DNA of 64,000 nucleotides from the NCBI GenBank assembly GCA_031549495.1, contig JAVBPS010000051.1, forward strand, positions 4,380 to 68,379, written 5' to 3'. This document shows positions 34,557-47,393 of the stretch, in pieces; position 1 is the stretch's first letter; each line of letters opens with the position of its first letter. Position numbers and translations under genes: made by a program. The DNA is from JAVBOW01 sp031549495 (GTDB lineage: Bacteria > Bacteroidota > Bacteroidia > Bacteroidales > Rikenellaceae). Below the pieces are notes generated by a model that saw only the letters and a program-made list of their open reading frames with translations, was not told the DNA's origin and did no database searches.

Positions 34557-36827
34557 TTATCTGCGCTTTTTCCCGCCTTTGCGCGGCTTGGCCGCCTCGT
34601 AAACGGGGTAGGGGGTCGCCTCCACGGGCACGGCCTCGCCCGTACGGAAATCGTACGAGGCCACCATGTGGAAGTCGAGCTGCTTGCGTTGCAGGTCGGC
34701 CCGCAGCACGCTGATGCGCACTTTGTCGCCGAGGGTGAACGTCCGTCCGCGGCGTCCCACAACGGCGTAATCGTCCTCGTAGAAGGTGTAGAAATCGTCG
34801 TTCATATCGCGCAGCGCGACCATCCCTTCGATATGGGTATCGGTGAGTTCCACGTAGATGCCCCACTCGGTGATCCCCGAGATCGTCCCGTCGAACTCCT
34901 GCCCCAGCCGATCGAGCATGAATTCCACCATCTTGTACTTTACGGAAGCGCGTTCCGCCTCGGCCGCGCGCACCTCCATTTCCGAGGAGTGCTCGCAAAG
35001 GTTTTCATACTGCGATTTATCGGCCGATTTGCCACCCGCGAGGTAATGCGCCAGCAGGCGGTGCACCATCATATCCGGGTAGCGGCGGATGGGCGAGGTG
35101 AAGTGGGTGTAGAAATCGAACGCCAGGCCGTAGTGCCCGATGTTGTCGGTCGAGTAGTAAGCCTTGGCCATCGTGCGGATAGCGAGGGTCGAGATCACGT
35201 TCTCTTCCGCCTTGCCGTGGATCTGGCCCATCAGGCGGTTCATCTCGCCGGCGATCTTCTTGGGCTGGTCGATGCGCATCGTGTAGCCGAAGCGCAGGAT
35301 GAAGCTGCTGAAGCGGGAGAGCTTGTCCGTGTCGGGTTTGTCGTGGACGCGGTAAACGAACGTGCGGGTGGCGTTAGCCCCCTCGCCGCGCTTCTTGCCG
35401 ACGAACTCGGCCACGGTGCGGTTGGCGAGCAACATGAATTCCTCGATCAGTTGGTTCGACTGCTTCTGCTCTTTGAAATAGACGCCCAGCGGTTTGCCGT
35501 GCTCGTCCAGCATGAATTTCGCCTCTTCGCGCTCGAAGGTGATCGAGCCGTGGCGGAAACGGGCCGCGCGCATCTTCTGCGCCAGTGAGTTAAGTGCGAG
35601 AATTTCTTCTTTCATATCGCCCTCGCCCGTTTCGATCACTTTTTGCGCATCCTCGTAGGCGAACCTGCGGTCCGAACGGATCACCGTGCGCCCGAGCCAA
35701 TGCTTGATTACATTCGCCTCGTCGTCTATCTCGAAAATGGCAGAAAAACAGAGCTTTTCCTCTTCCGGCCGCAGCGAGCAAAGGAAATTCGAAAGCCGCT
35801 CGGGCAGCATCGGCACCGTGCGGTCGACCAGGTAGACGCTTGTCGCGCGGTCGAGCCCCTCGTTATTCACCACAGACCCTTCCTGCACGTAATGCGTCAC
35901 GTCGGCGATATGCACGCCCACTTCCCACGTCCCTTCCGGCAGGCGGCGGATCGAGAGCGCGTCATCGAAGTCCTTCGCGTCGGCCGGGTCAATGGTGAAG
36001 GTCGTGATGCCGCGCATGTCGCGCCGCTCGGCGATATCCTTTGCCGTGATCTCGCCCGATATGGCTTCGGCGGCCTGCTCGACCTCTTTTTCGAATTTAT
36101 AAGGCAGGTTGAATTCGGCCAGGATGGCATGCATCTCGGTGTCGTTATCCCCGGCCATGCCCAACACGTCGACGATGCGCCCGACGGGATTTTTCGACGT
36201 CTGCGGCCAATCTTCGATATGCACGACCACTTTCTGGCCGTCTTTCAGCCCCGCGGGCAGGGGAGGGGCGATGAAAATATCCTCGGGCATCTTGCGCGAA
36301 TCGGGCTTCACGAAAGCGAATCCGCGCGAAAGCTCCACGCGGCCCACATAATTGCGCTGGTTGCGCTCCAGGACCTGCACGATCTCGCCCTCCAGTTCGC
36401 CCTTCTTGCCGCGGCGCAATATGGCCACTTCCACCTTGTCCCCATGCAGGGCGCGGCGGCCGAGGCGCTGGCTGACGTAGAGGTCCGATTCCAGCCCTTC
36501 GGCCTTGACGAACATCGAACCCGAGGCGAGCATGTCGACGACCCCGGTATAGGTCTGCACCCCCGAATGTTCACGGCGCAGGCGGTATTTGCCGTCCATC
36601 ACCTCCTCGATCAGCCCTTGTGCGGCAAGCGAATTCATGATCTCGCGCGCCTCCGTTTTGGCGTCGCGGCTGCCGCCCAGGGCCGAAGCCAGCGAGCGGA
36701 CCGTATATTTTTTCTCCGGGAACGACCGGAACAGGTCGGCCACCAGCGCGGCCGTTTCCATCGGTTTCCCGGGGCGTTGTTTTTTAGCGGCGTCTTGTTT
36801 CTTGTTGATTTTCTTCTTCTTTGGCAT
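34557..36827 (-). CDS. rnr: ribonuclease R
   Basis: 3'-to-5' exoribonuclease that degrades structured RNA. A lysine-rich start (MPKKKKINKKQ) is followed by an N-terminal winged-helix-like region (about 25-90), cold-shock OB folds, and the RNB catalytic domain with DPADAKDFDDALSI and HYVQEGSVVNNEGLDRATSVYL. A C-terminal S1 domain follows (GTISGITEWGIYVELTDTHIEGMV), then a basic tail. Length 756 fits RNase R. An upstream in-frame TTG at 36839 is possible, but the ATG at 36827 is preferred. Confidence 0.95.
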   Translation of the reverse strand: MPKKKKINKKQDAAKKQRPGKPMETAALVADLFRSFPEKKYTVRSLASALGGSRDAKTEAREIMNSLAAQGLIEEVMDGKYRLRREHSGVQTYTGVVDMLASGSMFVKAEGLESDLYVSQRLGRRALHGDKVEVAILRRGKKGELEGEIVQVLERNQRNYVGRVELSRGFAFVKPDSRKMPEDIFIAPPLPAGLKDGQKVVVHIEDWPQTSKNPVGRIVDVLGMAGDNDTEMHAILAEFNLPYKFEKEVEQAAEAISGEITAKDIAERRDMRGITTFTIDPADAKDFDDALSIRRLPEGTWEVGVHIADVTHYVQEGSVVNNEGLDRATSVYLVDRTVPMLPERLSNFLCSLRPEEEKLCFSAIFEIDDEANVIKHWLGRTVIRSDRRFAYEDAQKVIETGEGDMKEEILALNSLAQKMRAARFRHGSITFEREEAKFMLDEHGKPLGVYFKEQKQSNQLIEEFMLLANRTVAEFVGKKRGEGANATRTFVYRVHDKPDTDKLSRFSSFILRFGYTMRIDQPKKIAGEMNRLMGQIHGKAEENVISTLAIRTMAKAYYSTDNIGHYGLAFDFYTHFTSPIRRYPDMMVHRLLAHYLAGGKSADKSQYENLCEHSSEMEVRAAEAERASVKYKMVEFMLDRLGQEFDGTISGITEWGIYVELTDTHIEGMVALRDMNDDFYTFYEDDYAVVGRRGRTFTLGDKVRISVLRADLQRKQLDFHMVASYDFRTGEAVPVEATPYPVYEAAKPRKGGKKRR

Positions 36828-36930
36828 CTTTTTTCTCAATTATTCGGGTGTAAAGGTATGCAATTTAATCGGATTGCGGGTGACAGGGCGGAAATGGTAA
36901 ATATTTTGTAACTTTGAAATTAAATTGATT

Positions 36931-37026
36931 TGTCATTCTGAACGCAGTGAAGAATCTTGGTCTGAATTGTTTCGAATGATTCTGTCCACAGCCCGACCAA
37001 GATTCTTCACTGCGTTCAGAATGACA
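36931..37026. repeat. class I intergenic palindrome, copy g
   Basis: Arms carry GAACGCAGTGAAG/CTTCACTGCGTTC, a paired change relative to the GAACGAAG version. Plus polarity with a longer loop. It lies between divergent rnr and the DUF362 gene, ending 18 bases before the latter's ATG, and is open in that gene's frame. Confidence 0.92.
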
Positions 37027-37044
37027 AAAATAAACCCCAACCCT

Positions 37045-38157
37045 ATGGCTTCGAAAGTTTATTTCACCGATTTCAAAATAACCAACCACGCCAGCCTGCC
37101 CGACAAAATGGAGCGTCTGGTGCGTGCCGCGGGCATCGAGACCCTCGACTGCCGCGACCGTTTCACCGCCGTGAAGATCCACTTCGGCGAACCGGGCAAC
37201 CTGGCCTACATACGCCATAATTATGCCAATCGCATGACGGCCGTGCTGCGTTCGCTCGGCGCGCGCGTCTTTTTCACCGATGCCAACACGCTCTACTCGG
37301 GCCGCCGCGCCAACGCCATCGACCATCTGCAAAGCGCATTCGAGAACGGTTTCAACCCGATGGGCATCTCCGCCCCGGTCATCATCGCCGACGGCCTGAA
37401 AGGCACCGAGTACCGCGAACTGCCCGTCCACTCGCCGATCTGCGAGACGGCCAAGATCGGCTCGGCCATCGCCGACGCCGACGTGATCGTGTCGATGACC
37501 CACTTCAAAGGGCACGAGCAGGCCGGTTTCGGCGGCGCGCTGAAAAACATCGGCATGGGCGCCGCCAGCCGCGGCGGCAAGCTCGACCTGCACTCCACCT
37601 CGAAGCCGATCATCGTGCAGAAGAAATGCACCGGCTGCCGCCAATGCGTGAAGGATTGCAACTACGGCGCGGTGACGCTCGACGCGGACAAACGCGCGGT
37701 GATCGACTACGCCCGCTGCGTGGGCTGCGGCCAGTGCGTGGCCGTCTGCCGCTTCGACGCCGCGCAAGCGGTGCTGAACGCCTCCTCGCGCATCATGAAC
37801 CAGAAGATCGCCGAGTACACCTGGGCGCTGCTGCGCGACAAACCCCATTTCCACCTCAGCTTCATCATGGACGTCTCGCCCGAGTGCGACTGCTGGGGCC
37901 ACAACGACCTGCCGATCGTGCCCAACATCGGCATGGCCGCCTCGTTCGACCCCGTGGCGCTGGACAAGGCGTGCGCCGACCTGGCCACGGCCGCCCCCGC
38001 CATCCCCGGCAGCCGCGCCAACCCCCAGGCGAAACCCGGCCTGGTGCACCGGGATGTTTTCACCCACGTGCACCCCAATACCGATTGGAAAGTCGGCCTG
38101 GAACATGCCGAGATGCTCGGGCTCGGGACAATGGAGTATGAGTTGGTGAAAATTTGA
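37045..38157 (+). CDS. DUF362-domain protein with two [4Fe-4S] ferredoxin motifs
   Basis: 370 residues. The N-terminal DUF362 domain (AVKIHFGEPGN, IADADVIVSMTHFKGHEQAGFGGALKNIGMG) is followed by two clusters, CTGCRQCVKDC and CVGCGQCVAVC (about residues 195-235), that should each bind a [4Fe-4S] centre. The C-terminal part continues DUF362 (DVSPECDCWGHNDLPIVPNIG). Members are common in anaerobes, and a redox or electron-transfer role is likely but not established. The start at 37045 (MASKVYF) is chosen because the open frame upstream is repeat DNA. A palindrome 18 bases upstream occupies the leader region. Confidence 0.9.
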   Translation: MASKVYFTDFKITNHASLPDKMERLVRAAGIETLDCRDRFTAVKIHFGEPGNLAYIRHNYANRMTAVLRSLGARVFFTDANTLYSGRRANAIDHLQSAFENGFNPMGISAPVIIADGLKGTEYRELPVHSPICETAKIGSAIADADVIVSMTHFKGHEQAGFGGALKNIGMGAASRGGKLDLHSTSKPIIVQKKCTGCRQCVKDCNYGAVTLDADKRAVIDYARCVGCGQCVAVCRFDAAQAVLNASSRIMNQKIAEYTWALLRDKPHFHLSFIMDVSPECDCWGHNDLPIVPNIGMAASFDPVALDKACADLATAAPAIPGSRANPQAKPGLVHRDVFTHVHPNTDWKVGLEHAEMLGLGTMEYELVKI

Positions 38158-38260
38158 TCCGGGCTTTGTAATTTGCCTTTATCGAATGGAGGCATTGATT
38201 TATGGAATTTAGCGACCATTGTGCATCTATTGGTTATTAAACGCTATATAAATGCATGTG

Positions 38261-38818
38261 ATGAAAACAAGGCTTACCTTTAGTATTTTAATTCTCTGCC
38301 TGTTTGGCTGCCGATCACATAATCGTAATCAAAGCGCAAAAGAAGGTATTGAGATAGATATATCGAAAATCGCTATTCTACCGTACGATACGACTGATAC
38401 CTGGCCTTTCGAGAACTGCATTCCCGCAGACTTGACCAGCGATGATCTGAACGAAATCGAGCCGATCGTTATAATGTGTGTCGGCGAATACAACAAGGCC
38501 CATGAAGAATGGTACGAAGAGCTTTGTGCCGAACATCCGGAAACGAAGTTCAATAAAGCACGTTTTGTGATCGACTTATCCAAGTACAGGCGGCAGTACA
38601 TTTGCGTGACTAACGGAAAGGGAGAGAAAATGGTCTGGATCAATTTTCTTCACGAATCGAACTTTTTTTCTATAGATGGCGAAGAGGATGACATGTGGAA
38701 GAACAGGTGGAAGAGCGGGATAATCTGGGTGCTCGATGGGGGCAATCAGTTTTTTCGACTGACAATCAACCTAACGACGAAAGAATGTTGTGATTTTTCT
38801 GTCAATGGAATAGCATGA
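38261..38818 (+). CDS. AT-rich lipoprotein of unknown function
   Basis: 185 residues with a lipoprotein signal (lipobox CLFGC near residues 13-17). The body has no domain I recognise; it contains FVIDLSKYRRQYICVTNGKGEKMVWINFLHES and IIWVLDGGNQFFRLTINLTTKEC, giving a mixed alpha/beta appearance with an N-terminal acidic segment. Base composition and codon use are clearly more A/T-rich than in the neighbours, suggesting recent acquisition or a low-expression accessory gene. An ATG at 38252 is also in frame. It is flanked by short A/T-rich spacers and a decayed palindrome fragment near 38835-38857. Confidence 0.68.
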   Translation: MKTRLTFSILILCLFGCRSHNRNQSAKEGIEIDISKIAILPYDTTDTWPFENCIPADLTSDDLNEIEPIVIMCVGEYNKAHEEWYEELCAEHPETKFNKARFVIDLSKYRRQYICVTNGKGEKMVWINFLHESNFFSIDGEEDDMWKNRWKSGIIWVLDGGNQFFRLTINLTTKECCDFSVNGIA

Positions 38819-38866
38819 CGAAAAGGGTAGATCCCTCCTCGCTTCGCTCTGTCGGGATAACGTGAT

Positions 38867-39829
38867 TCAGAATACCTCCCGAGCAATAGCCACCATATTA
38901 TCCGTCTTGCCCATCGTATAGAAATGGATCGCGGGCAGCCCGGCGGCCTTCAGTTCGCGCGCCTGGGCGATGGCCCAGCGGATGCCCACCTCGCGTACGG
39001 CCTTGTTATCCTTGCACTTCAACGCCTCGCTCACCAGTTCCTCGGGCAGGTCGACATGGAAGATCTGCGGCAGCAGCGTGAGGTGCTCGCGCGTCGAGAG
39101 CGGCTTGATCCCCGGGATGATCGGCACCGAGATCCCCTCGGCGCGGCAGGCGTCGATGAAGGCGAAGATACGGCGGTTGTCGAAACTCATCTGCGTGACG
39201 ATGTACCCCGCCCCGGCCTCGACCTTGGCCTTCAGCCACCGCAGGTCCTCGGCCATGTTGGGCGCCTCGGCGTGTTTCTCGGGATAGCCCGCCACCCCGG
39301 CGCAGAAATCGCAACGGTGGAGTTCGCGCGCCTCGCCGTCGATGAATTCGCCGCGGTTCATCGCCACGATCTGCCCGACTAAATCGGAAGCATGAAGGTG
39401 CCCGTCCGCCTGCGCCCGGAACGAATTCTCGCCCCGCAGGTTATCCCCGCGCAGCGCCAGCACGTTGCGGATCCCCAGGAAATCGAGGTCGATTAGCGCA
39501 TCTTCCAAATCGTAACGCGACATCCCTCCGCAAATGAGGTGCGGCACCGCCGGTACCCCGTAGCGCTGGGTGATCGCGGCCGAAATCCCCACCGTACCCG
39601 GACGGCGGCGCACCACGCGCCTTTCCAGCAGTCCCCCCTCGCGCTCGACGTACTTCACCTCCTCGCGGTGGTAAGTGACGTTGATGTAGGCCGGGTCGAA
39701 CTCCATCAGCGGGTCGATCGCGGCGAATGTGCGGTCGGTGCCCTCGCCTTTCAGCGGCGGGAGCAGTTCGAAGGTGAAACGGGTTTTGCCGGCCGATTCG
39801 GCGGCGGAGAGTATTTCGGTGACTTTCAT
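38867..39829 (-). CDS. metF: 5,10-methylenetetrahydrofolate reductase
   Basis: FAD-dependent enzyme producing 5-methyl-tetrahydrofolate for methionine synthesis. The TIM barrel begins FTFELLPPLKGEG (near residue 18) and shows YINVTYHREE, HLICGGMSRYDLEDALIDL, NVLALRGDN, AGYPEKHAEAPN and IPGIKPLS, the standard landmarks. Length 320 is slightly above bacterial MetF. It lies downstream of metH on the same strand, separated by a palindrome, and the products act in consecutive steps. Confidence 0.95.
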   Translation of the reverse strand: MKVTEILSAAESAGKTRFTFELLPPLKGEGTDRTFAAIDPLMEFDPAYINVTYHREEVKYVEREGGLLERRVVRRRPGTVGISAAITQRYGVPAVPHLICGGMSRYDLEDALIDLDFLGIRNVLALRGDNLRGENSFRAQADGHLHASDLVGQIVAMNRGEFIDGEARELHRCDFCAGVAGYPEKHAEAPNMAEDLRWLKAKVEAGAGYIVTQMSFDNRRIFAFIDACRAEGISVPIIPGIKPLSTREHLTLLPQIFHVDLPEELVSEALKCKDNKAVREVGIRWAIAQARELKAAGLPAIHFYTMGKTDNMVAIAREVF

Positions 39830-39855
39830 TTGAAAAGTGTTACATAAGGCTTTGT

Positions 39856-39940
39856 TGTCATTCTGAACGAAGTGAAGAATCTTGGTCTGAATTGTTTCGG
39901 CACAGCCCGGCCAAGATTCTTCACTTCGTTCAGAATGACA
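39856..39940. repeat. class I intergenic palindrome, copy h
   Basis: GAACGAAGTGAAG/CTTCACTTCGTTC arms, plus polarity, between metH and metF. Confidence 0.92.
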
Positions 39941-39950
39941 AAGAACAGTA

Positions 39951-43586
<3,636 letters not shown>

Positions 43587-43638
43587 AATTTTGTCGAATT
43601 ATGCGTAATGGGTTGTGTACGTTTCATATTTAAATTAT

Positions 43639-43722
43639 GCCTGCTTGTCATTCGGCAGCGAAGTGAAGAATCTCAGACAGCCGTTTTGAGATTCTTCACT
43701 TCGTTCAGAATGACAAACAGGC
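43639..43722. repeat. class II intergenic palindrome, copy i
   Basis: GCCTG outer arms and TGTCAT end as in copy b, with the ATCTCAGACA...TTTGAGAT core. The left arm has GGCAGCG where pairing expects GAACG. It lies between the cyclotransferase and metH. Confidence 0.86.
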
Positions 43723-43759
43723 TTGTGAGCAAGCGAATACAAAAAAACAAATTTTGCGC

Positions 43760-44830
43760 CTATTTTGCAACTAATTCTATCTCAAACAATTTATTCCAAT
43801 TCTTGCCCGTTACGAAAATCCGTTTGCCGGCCGGGTCGTAGGCGATACCGTTCATCACGTCCGTCGCCGCGGTGATATCCTCGTCCTGCAGGATGTCCCC
43901 GAGTTCGATGATCCCTTTCACGCGCCCCGTGGCCGGGTCGATGCGCACCACGTTCGACGAGGTGTAAACGTTGGCCCAGATCTCTCCTTCGATCCATTCC
44001 AGTTCGTTCAGATATTGTACCGCGATGCGGTCCGTGCAGGCCGTCAGGGTGCGCACGGTTTGGAGCGTCGCGGGGTCGATCACGCGGATCTTTTCCGTCC
44101 CGTCGCTCATGTAGAGCAACTTCCCGTCGCTGGTCAGCCCCCAGCCCTCGCCCGTGTAGGAAAATTGCCCCACGGGTTCAAAACTGCCGCGGTCGTAGAT
44201 GAAGGCGGTGTTGTTCTGCCAGGTGAGCTGGTAGAGTTTCTCACCCACCAGGGCCAGCCCCTCGCCGAAAAATTTCTCGTCCAGGTCGCGCCGCTGCATC
44301 ACCTTGCCGTCCTGCAGCCGCACGCGCAGCAGGGCTGATTGGCCGTTCAGCCCGGTGCTCTCGTACAGGAAACCGTCGTGCCACAGCAACCCCTGCGTGT
44401 AGGATTCTTCGCTGTGGGGATAGCTGTTCTTCACCCGGTAGCCCCATTGGCGCGGGGGATCTTTCGGGTAGATGACCATCTCGGAGTAACGCGCCGAGGA
44501 ATCCCCGTCCAGGTAGGCCACCGCATGCCACGGGATGCGCCCCACGCGGGATGATGAGGTTATGTTGTAAAGCATTTCGTTGTCCTGCACGATCCTGCGC
44601 CGCCCGTCGAGGTAGATGGCCACGCTGTCGGGCGTAAGGTTATCCGCCGGAAGTACGACCATGATCACCTGGTCGCCCGTACGGAATTTCTCCCCGGCCG
44701 CGGGCGAGAGCGCCTTGATCAACTCCACGCGCCCGGCCGCAGGGGCAGCCTGCGTGCCCGTCTGCGGTCCCCGGTTGCCACAGGCGACCGCGACGGCAAC
44801 GAGCAGGGCTGCAACGAATATGGATCTCAT
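43760..44830 (-). CDS. glutaminyl-peptide cyclotransferase (plant-type), lipoprotein
   Basis: Converts N-terminal glutamine of peptides to pyroglutamate. The start at 44830 gives a lipoprotein signal (lipobox near VAVAC, residue 15) and 356 residues. About residues 20-110 form an N-terminal beta-rich extension, followed by a five-bladed propeller typical of the plant/bacterial QC fold: YPHSEESYTQGLLWHDGFLYESTGLNG, GEGLALVGEKLYQLTWQNNTAFIYD, GEGWGLTSDGKLLYMSDGT, LNELEWIEGEIWANVYTSSNVVRIDP, NGIAYDPAGKRIFVTGKNW. The extended N-terminus is common in Bacteroidota homologues. Monocistronic with its own promoter. Confidence 0.9.
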   Translation of the reverse strand: MRSIFVAALLVAVAVACGNRGPQTGTQAAPAAGRVELIKALSPAAGEKFRTGDQVIMVVLPADNLTPDSVAIYLDGRRRIVQDNEMLYNITSSSRVGRIPWHAVAYLDGDSSARYSEMVIYPKDPPRQWGYRVKNSYPHSEESYTQGLLWHDGFLYESTGLNGQSALLRVRLQDGKVMQRRDLDEKFFGEGLALVGEKLYQLTWQNNTAFIYDRGSFEPVGQFSYTGEGWGLTSDGKLLYMSDGTEKIRVIDPATLQTVRTLTACTDRIAVQYLNELEWIEGEIWANVYTSSNVVRIDPATGRVKGIIELGDILQDEDITAATDVMNGIAYDPAGKRIFVTGKNWNKLFEIELVAK

Positions 44831-44868
44831 CCTCACGTTCTGGAAATACGGATTAAAGCAATAGTGCA

Positions 44869-44876
44869 CAAAGGTA
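44869..44876 (-). promoter_or_regulatory. -7 promoter element of the cyclotransferase gene
   Basis: Minus-strand TACCTTTG, 38 bases before the ATG; no -33 word at consensus distance. Confidence 0.55.
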
Positions 44877-44943
44877 CGAAAAAGACGCGAACGGCATAAC
44901 GCCTGGTCCCCGGTTTTTAATAAAGGATATGCGGACGGAGGCG

Positions 44944-45801
44944 TTATTCGCTTTCCTGCTCCGGGAAATAGGTGATTTCCCGCAGGGTAATGTACGTATA
45001 CAGGGGGTCGCCATCCCTGTCGTGCGGCTGATAGCAGTAGGTCAGGCGCCGGGTCCAGTTCCCCCGATCGTCGATCTGTATATAATCGTAGTGGAGGTCG
45101 ATGGATGGTATGCCGGTGTATTTATTCTTCGTTAAGATCTCTTTGCTTTTCCAGCCGCGGTCGTTGTAAAACATCTGACCGCTGTACATAAGTTCTTTCC
45201 CCCTGTAGCTTTCGAAAAAATAATTGTATGAATCTTTGTATCCCCGTACCCCTCTATGGGTGGGAATAAAAGGCAACAACGAAGTCTTGATCGTGACCAC
45301 GTCGAGCGTATCCTGTTTACTGTAGGTGTATTTGCCGGTTATGCCGATTCTGAACGGGGCGGACGCCATATAGATCTTCTGTTTGCGCAATTCTCCCCGC
45401 CGGTCGTAAAAATAAACCGTACTGTCCTCCAGACCGTCGCGACGGATGTCCGTTACGGTGCAGAGCCTGCCTGAATCGTCATAATGGTAGATGTGCCTGC
45501 GGATAACCGAATCTTCCGGTGTGCGTATCCGGGTCAGGTTACCGTCGGGATTGAATCGCAGCGATGCGTTCTGCTCCAATATACCTGCCCATTCTTTGGT
45601 TTTCAGGGGTACTGTGTCGCCCACGCTGAACGTCCCGTCGGCTTCGGCGACGGCATAACAGAGGACGTGTTCGATCGACTGTACCGGTCCGTGGAGACCT
45701 CGTTTTTCCAGATCGTTCAGCAGCAGGGGTTGCGCCGTTTCCCGGGTGGAGCAGGCGGCCAACAGCAGCGGTAATAATACGCAGGCGTATATCTTTTTCA
45801 T
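44944..45801 (-). CDS. lipoprotein of unknown function with YD-like segments
   Basis: 285 residues with a lipoprotein signal (lipobox LLAAC near residue 17). The body has short tyrosine/aspartate motifs reminiscent of YD/RHS strands (IYHYDDSGRLCTVTDI, VYFYDRRGELRKQ, MFYNDRGWKSKEIL, DYIQIDDRGNWTRR) spaced through the protein, suggesting a repetitive beta structure. I cannot assign a function. It is divergent from serS with its own promoter. Confidence 0.7.
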   Translation of the reverse strand: MKKIYACVLLPLLLAACSTRETAQPLLLNDLEKRGLHGPVQSIEHVLCYAVAEADGTFSVGDTVPLKTKEWAGILEQNASLRFNPDGNLTRIRTPEDSVIRRHIYHYDDSGRLCTVTDIRRDGLEDSTVYFYDRRGELRKQKIYMASAPFRIGITGKYTYSKQDTLDVVTIKTSLLPFIPTHRGVRGYKDSYNYFFESYRGKELMYSGQMFYNDRGWKSKEILTKNKYTGIPSIDLHYDYIQIDDRGNWTRRLTYCYQPHDRDGDPLYTYITLREITYFPEQESE

Positions 45802-45824
45802 TCCATACCGGGTTGCATTGCAGA

Positions 45825-45832
45825 CAAAGGTA
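45825..45832 (-). promoter_or_regulatory. -7 promoter element of the YD-like lipoprotein gene
   Basis: Minus-strand TACCTTTG, with CAAA on the plus strand (45855-45858) as a possible -33 word 22 bases upstream. Confidence 0.5.
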
Positions 45833-45889
45833 GTGATTCCCCTGCAGAAAAATGCAAAGCCCGATCATTCAACGGTGCGAAAAATAACC

Positions 45890-45897
45890 TATATTTG
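45890..45897 (+). promoter_or_regulatory. -7 promoter element of serS
   Basis: TATATTTG, 32 bases before the serS ATG. Confidence 0.55.
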
Positions 45898-45929
45898 CAC
45901 TCTGAAAAAGACTTAAAGATTCCAAGCCC

Positions 45930-47201
45930 ATGCTTACCCTGAAACAAATCCGTGACGACAAGGCGCTCGCCATCGAGCGCCTGGCCGTAAAAGGGGTGGA
46001 CGCCGCCCCCGTGATCGCCCGCATCGAAGAGCTGGACGACCGCCGCAAATCCATACAGACCCAACTGGACGGCAATTTAGCCGAACAGAACGCCATAGCC
46101 AAGCAGGTGGGCCAGCTTTTCGGCCAGGGCCGCCGCGACGAGGCCGAAGCCGCCAAGCAGCGCGCCGCCTCGCTCAAAGAGACCTCGCGCGAGTTGGACG
46201 AACAACTACGCGCGACGGCTGAGGAACTCAACGCCGAAATCGTCAAATTGCCCAACTTTCCCTCGCCGCTCGTGCCCGCGGGCCGCACGGCCGAGGATAA
46301 CGTGGTGGTGCGCCAGGGCGGCGTGATCCCCGACCTGGGCCCCAACGCCAAACCGCATTGGGATCTGGTCAAGGAGATGGATATCATCGACTTCGAACTC
46401 GGCGTGAAACTCACGGGAGCCGGTTTTCCTGTATATAAAGGCGCGGGAGCGGCCATCCAGCGCGCACTGATCACCTACTTCCTGGACTGCAATATCGCCG
46501 CAGGCTACCTGGAGGTGATGCCCCCGCTGATGGTCAACGAGGCTTCGGGCTTCGGTACGGGCCAGCTTCCCGACAAGGAGGGGCAGATGTACCACGCGCA
46601 GGTCGACAATTTCTACCTCATCCCCACGGCCGAGGTGCCCGTGACGAATATTTACCGCGACGTGATCGTCGAGCAGGCCGACCTGCCCGTGAAGATGACC
46701 GCCTACACCCCCTGCTTCCGCCGTGAGGCCGGGTCGTACGGCAAGGACGTGCGCGGCCTGAACCGCCTGCACCAGTTCGACAAGGTGGAGATCGTGCGCA
46801 TCGAGCAGCCCGACCGTTCCTATGCAGCGTTGGACGAGATGGTCGCCCATGTGGAGCGGATCGTCTCCTCGCTCGGCCTGCCGTACCGCATCCTGCGCCT
46901 GTGCGGGGGCGATATGAGCTTCACCTCGGCGCTTACGTACGATTTCGAGGTCTGGTCGGCCGCCCAGGGGCGCTGGTTGGAGGTTTCTTCGGTGTCCAAC
47001 TTCGAATCGTTCCAGTCCAACCGCCTCAAACTGCGTTACCGCGACGCCGACCGCAAGGTGCAACTCGCCCACACGCTCAACGGTTCGTCGCTCGCCCTGC
47101 CGCGCATCCTGGCCGCGCTGATCGAGAACAACCAGACCCCGGAAGGGATCGTCGTTCCCGAGGTGCTGCGTCCCTATATGCGTACCGGTATCATAAAATA
47201 A
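45930..47201 (+). CDS. serS: seryl-tRNA synthetase
   Basis: Charges tRNA-Ser (and tRNA-Sec where present) with serine. An N-terminal coiled-coil arm (about residues 30-105) precedes the class II catalytic core, with motif 2 FRREAGSYGKDVRGLNRLHQFDKVE region and motif 3 NGSSLALPRILAALIENNQ near the C-terminus. Length 423 is standard. A truncated palindrome (copy j) starts two bases after the stop codon. Confidence 0.97.
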   Translation: MLTLKQIRDDKALAIERLAVKGVDAAPVIARIEELDDRRKSIQTQLDGNLAEQNAIAKQVGQLFGQGRRDEAEAAKQRAASLKETSRELDEQLRATAEELNAEIVKLPNFPSPLVPAGRTAEDNVVVRQGGVIPDLGPNAKPHWDLVKEMDIIDFELGVKLTGAGFPVYKGAGAAIQRALITYFLDCNIAAGYLEVMPPLMVNEASGFGTGQLPDKEGQMYHAQVDNFYLIPTAEVPVTNIYRDVIVEQADLPVKMTAYTPCFRREAGSYGKDVRGLNRLHQFDKVEIVRIEQPDRSYAALDEMVAHVERIVSSLGLPYRILRLCGGDMSFTSALTYDFEVWSAAQGRWLEVSSVSNFESFQSNRLKLRYRDADRKVQLAHTLNGSSLALPRILAALIENNQTPEGIVVPEVLRPYMRTGIIK

Positions 47202-47202
47202 T

Positions 47203-47231
47203 TGTCATTCAGAGCGAAGCGAAGAATGACA
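47203..47231. repeat. truncated class I palindrome, copy j
   Basis: TGTCATTCAGAGCGAAGCG then AAGAATGACA: the left arm joined directly to the end of the right arm, so the inner arms and loop are missing. GAAT, present in both arms, could have guided the deletion. Confidence 0.8.
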
Positions 47232-47298
47232 AAATGCCTCTTGCATGGAGGGTATCTATTCCCACGGACAACAAACCGGGAATTATCTTCGTTTAAAT

Positions 47299-47329
47299 TT
47301 TGTAGCAAATAAAAAGAGTAATATATTTG
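47299..47329 (+). promoter_or_regulatory. promoter of the small ferredoxin gene
   Basis: TTTG at 47299-47302 and TATATTTG at 47322-47329 with 19 bases between: a full consensus promoter. The ATG is 64 bases downstream. Confidence 0.7.
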
Positions 47330-47393
47330 CAGTGCGTAATTCCGGCTTGCAGTTTGCAATCTAAATTGCGTGTAAAACTAAAAAAACAAAGAA

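Noticed and set aside
38835..38857. A seventeenth palindrome copy
   Set aside because: Only one short arm-like word (CTCGCTTCGCTCTG) remains, too little to count as a copy.
43587..43638. Possible cobalamin or SAM riboswitch before metH
   Set aside because: The space is about 50 bases followed by a class II palindrome; no B12-box or SAM-box conserved words are seen.
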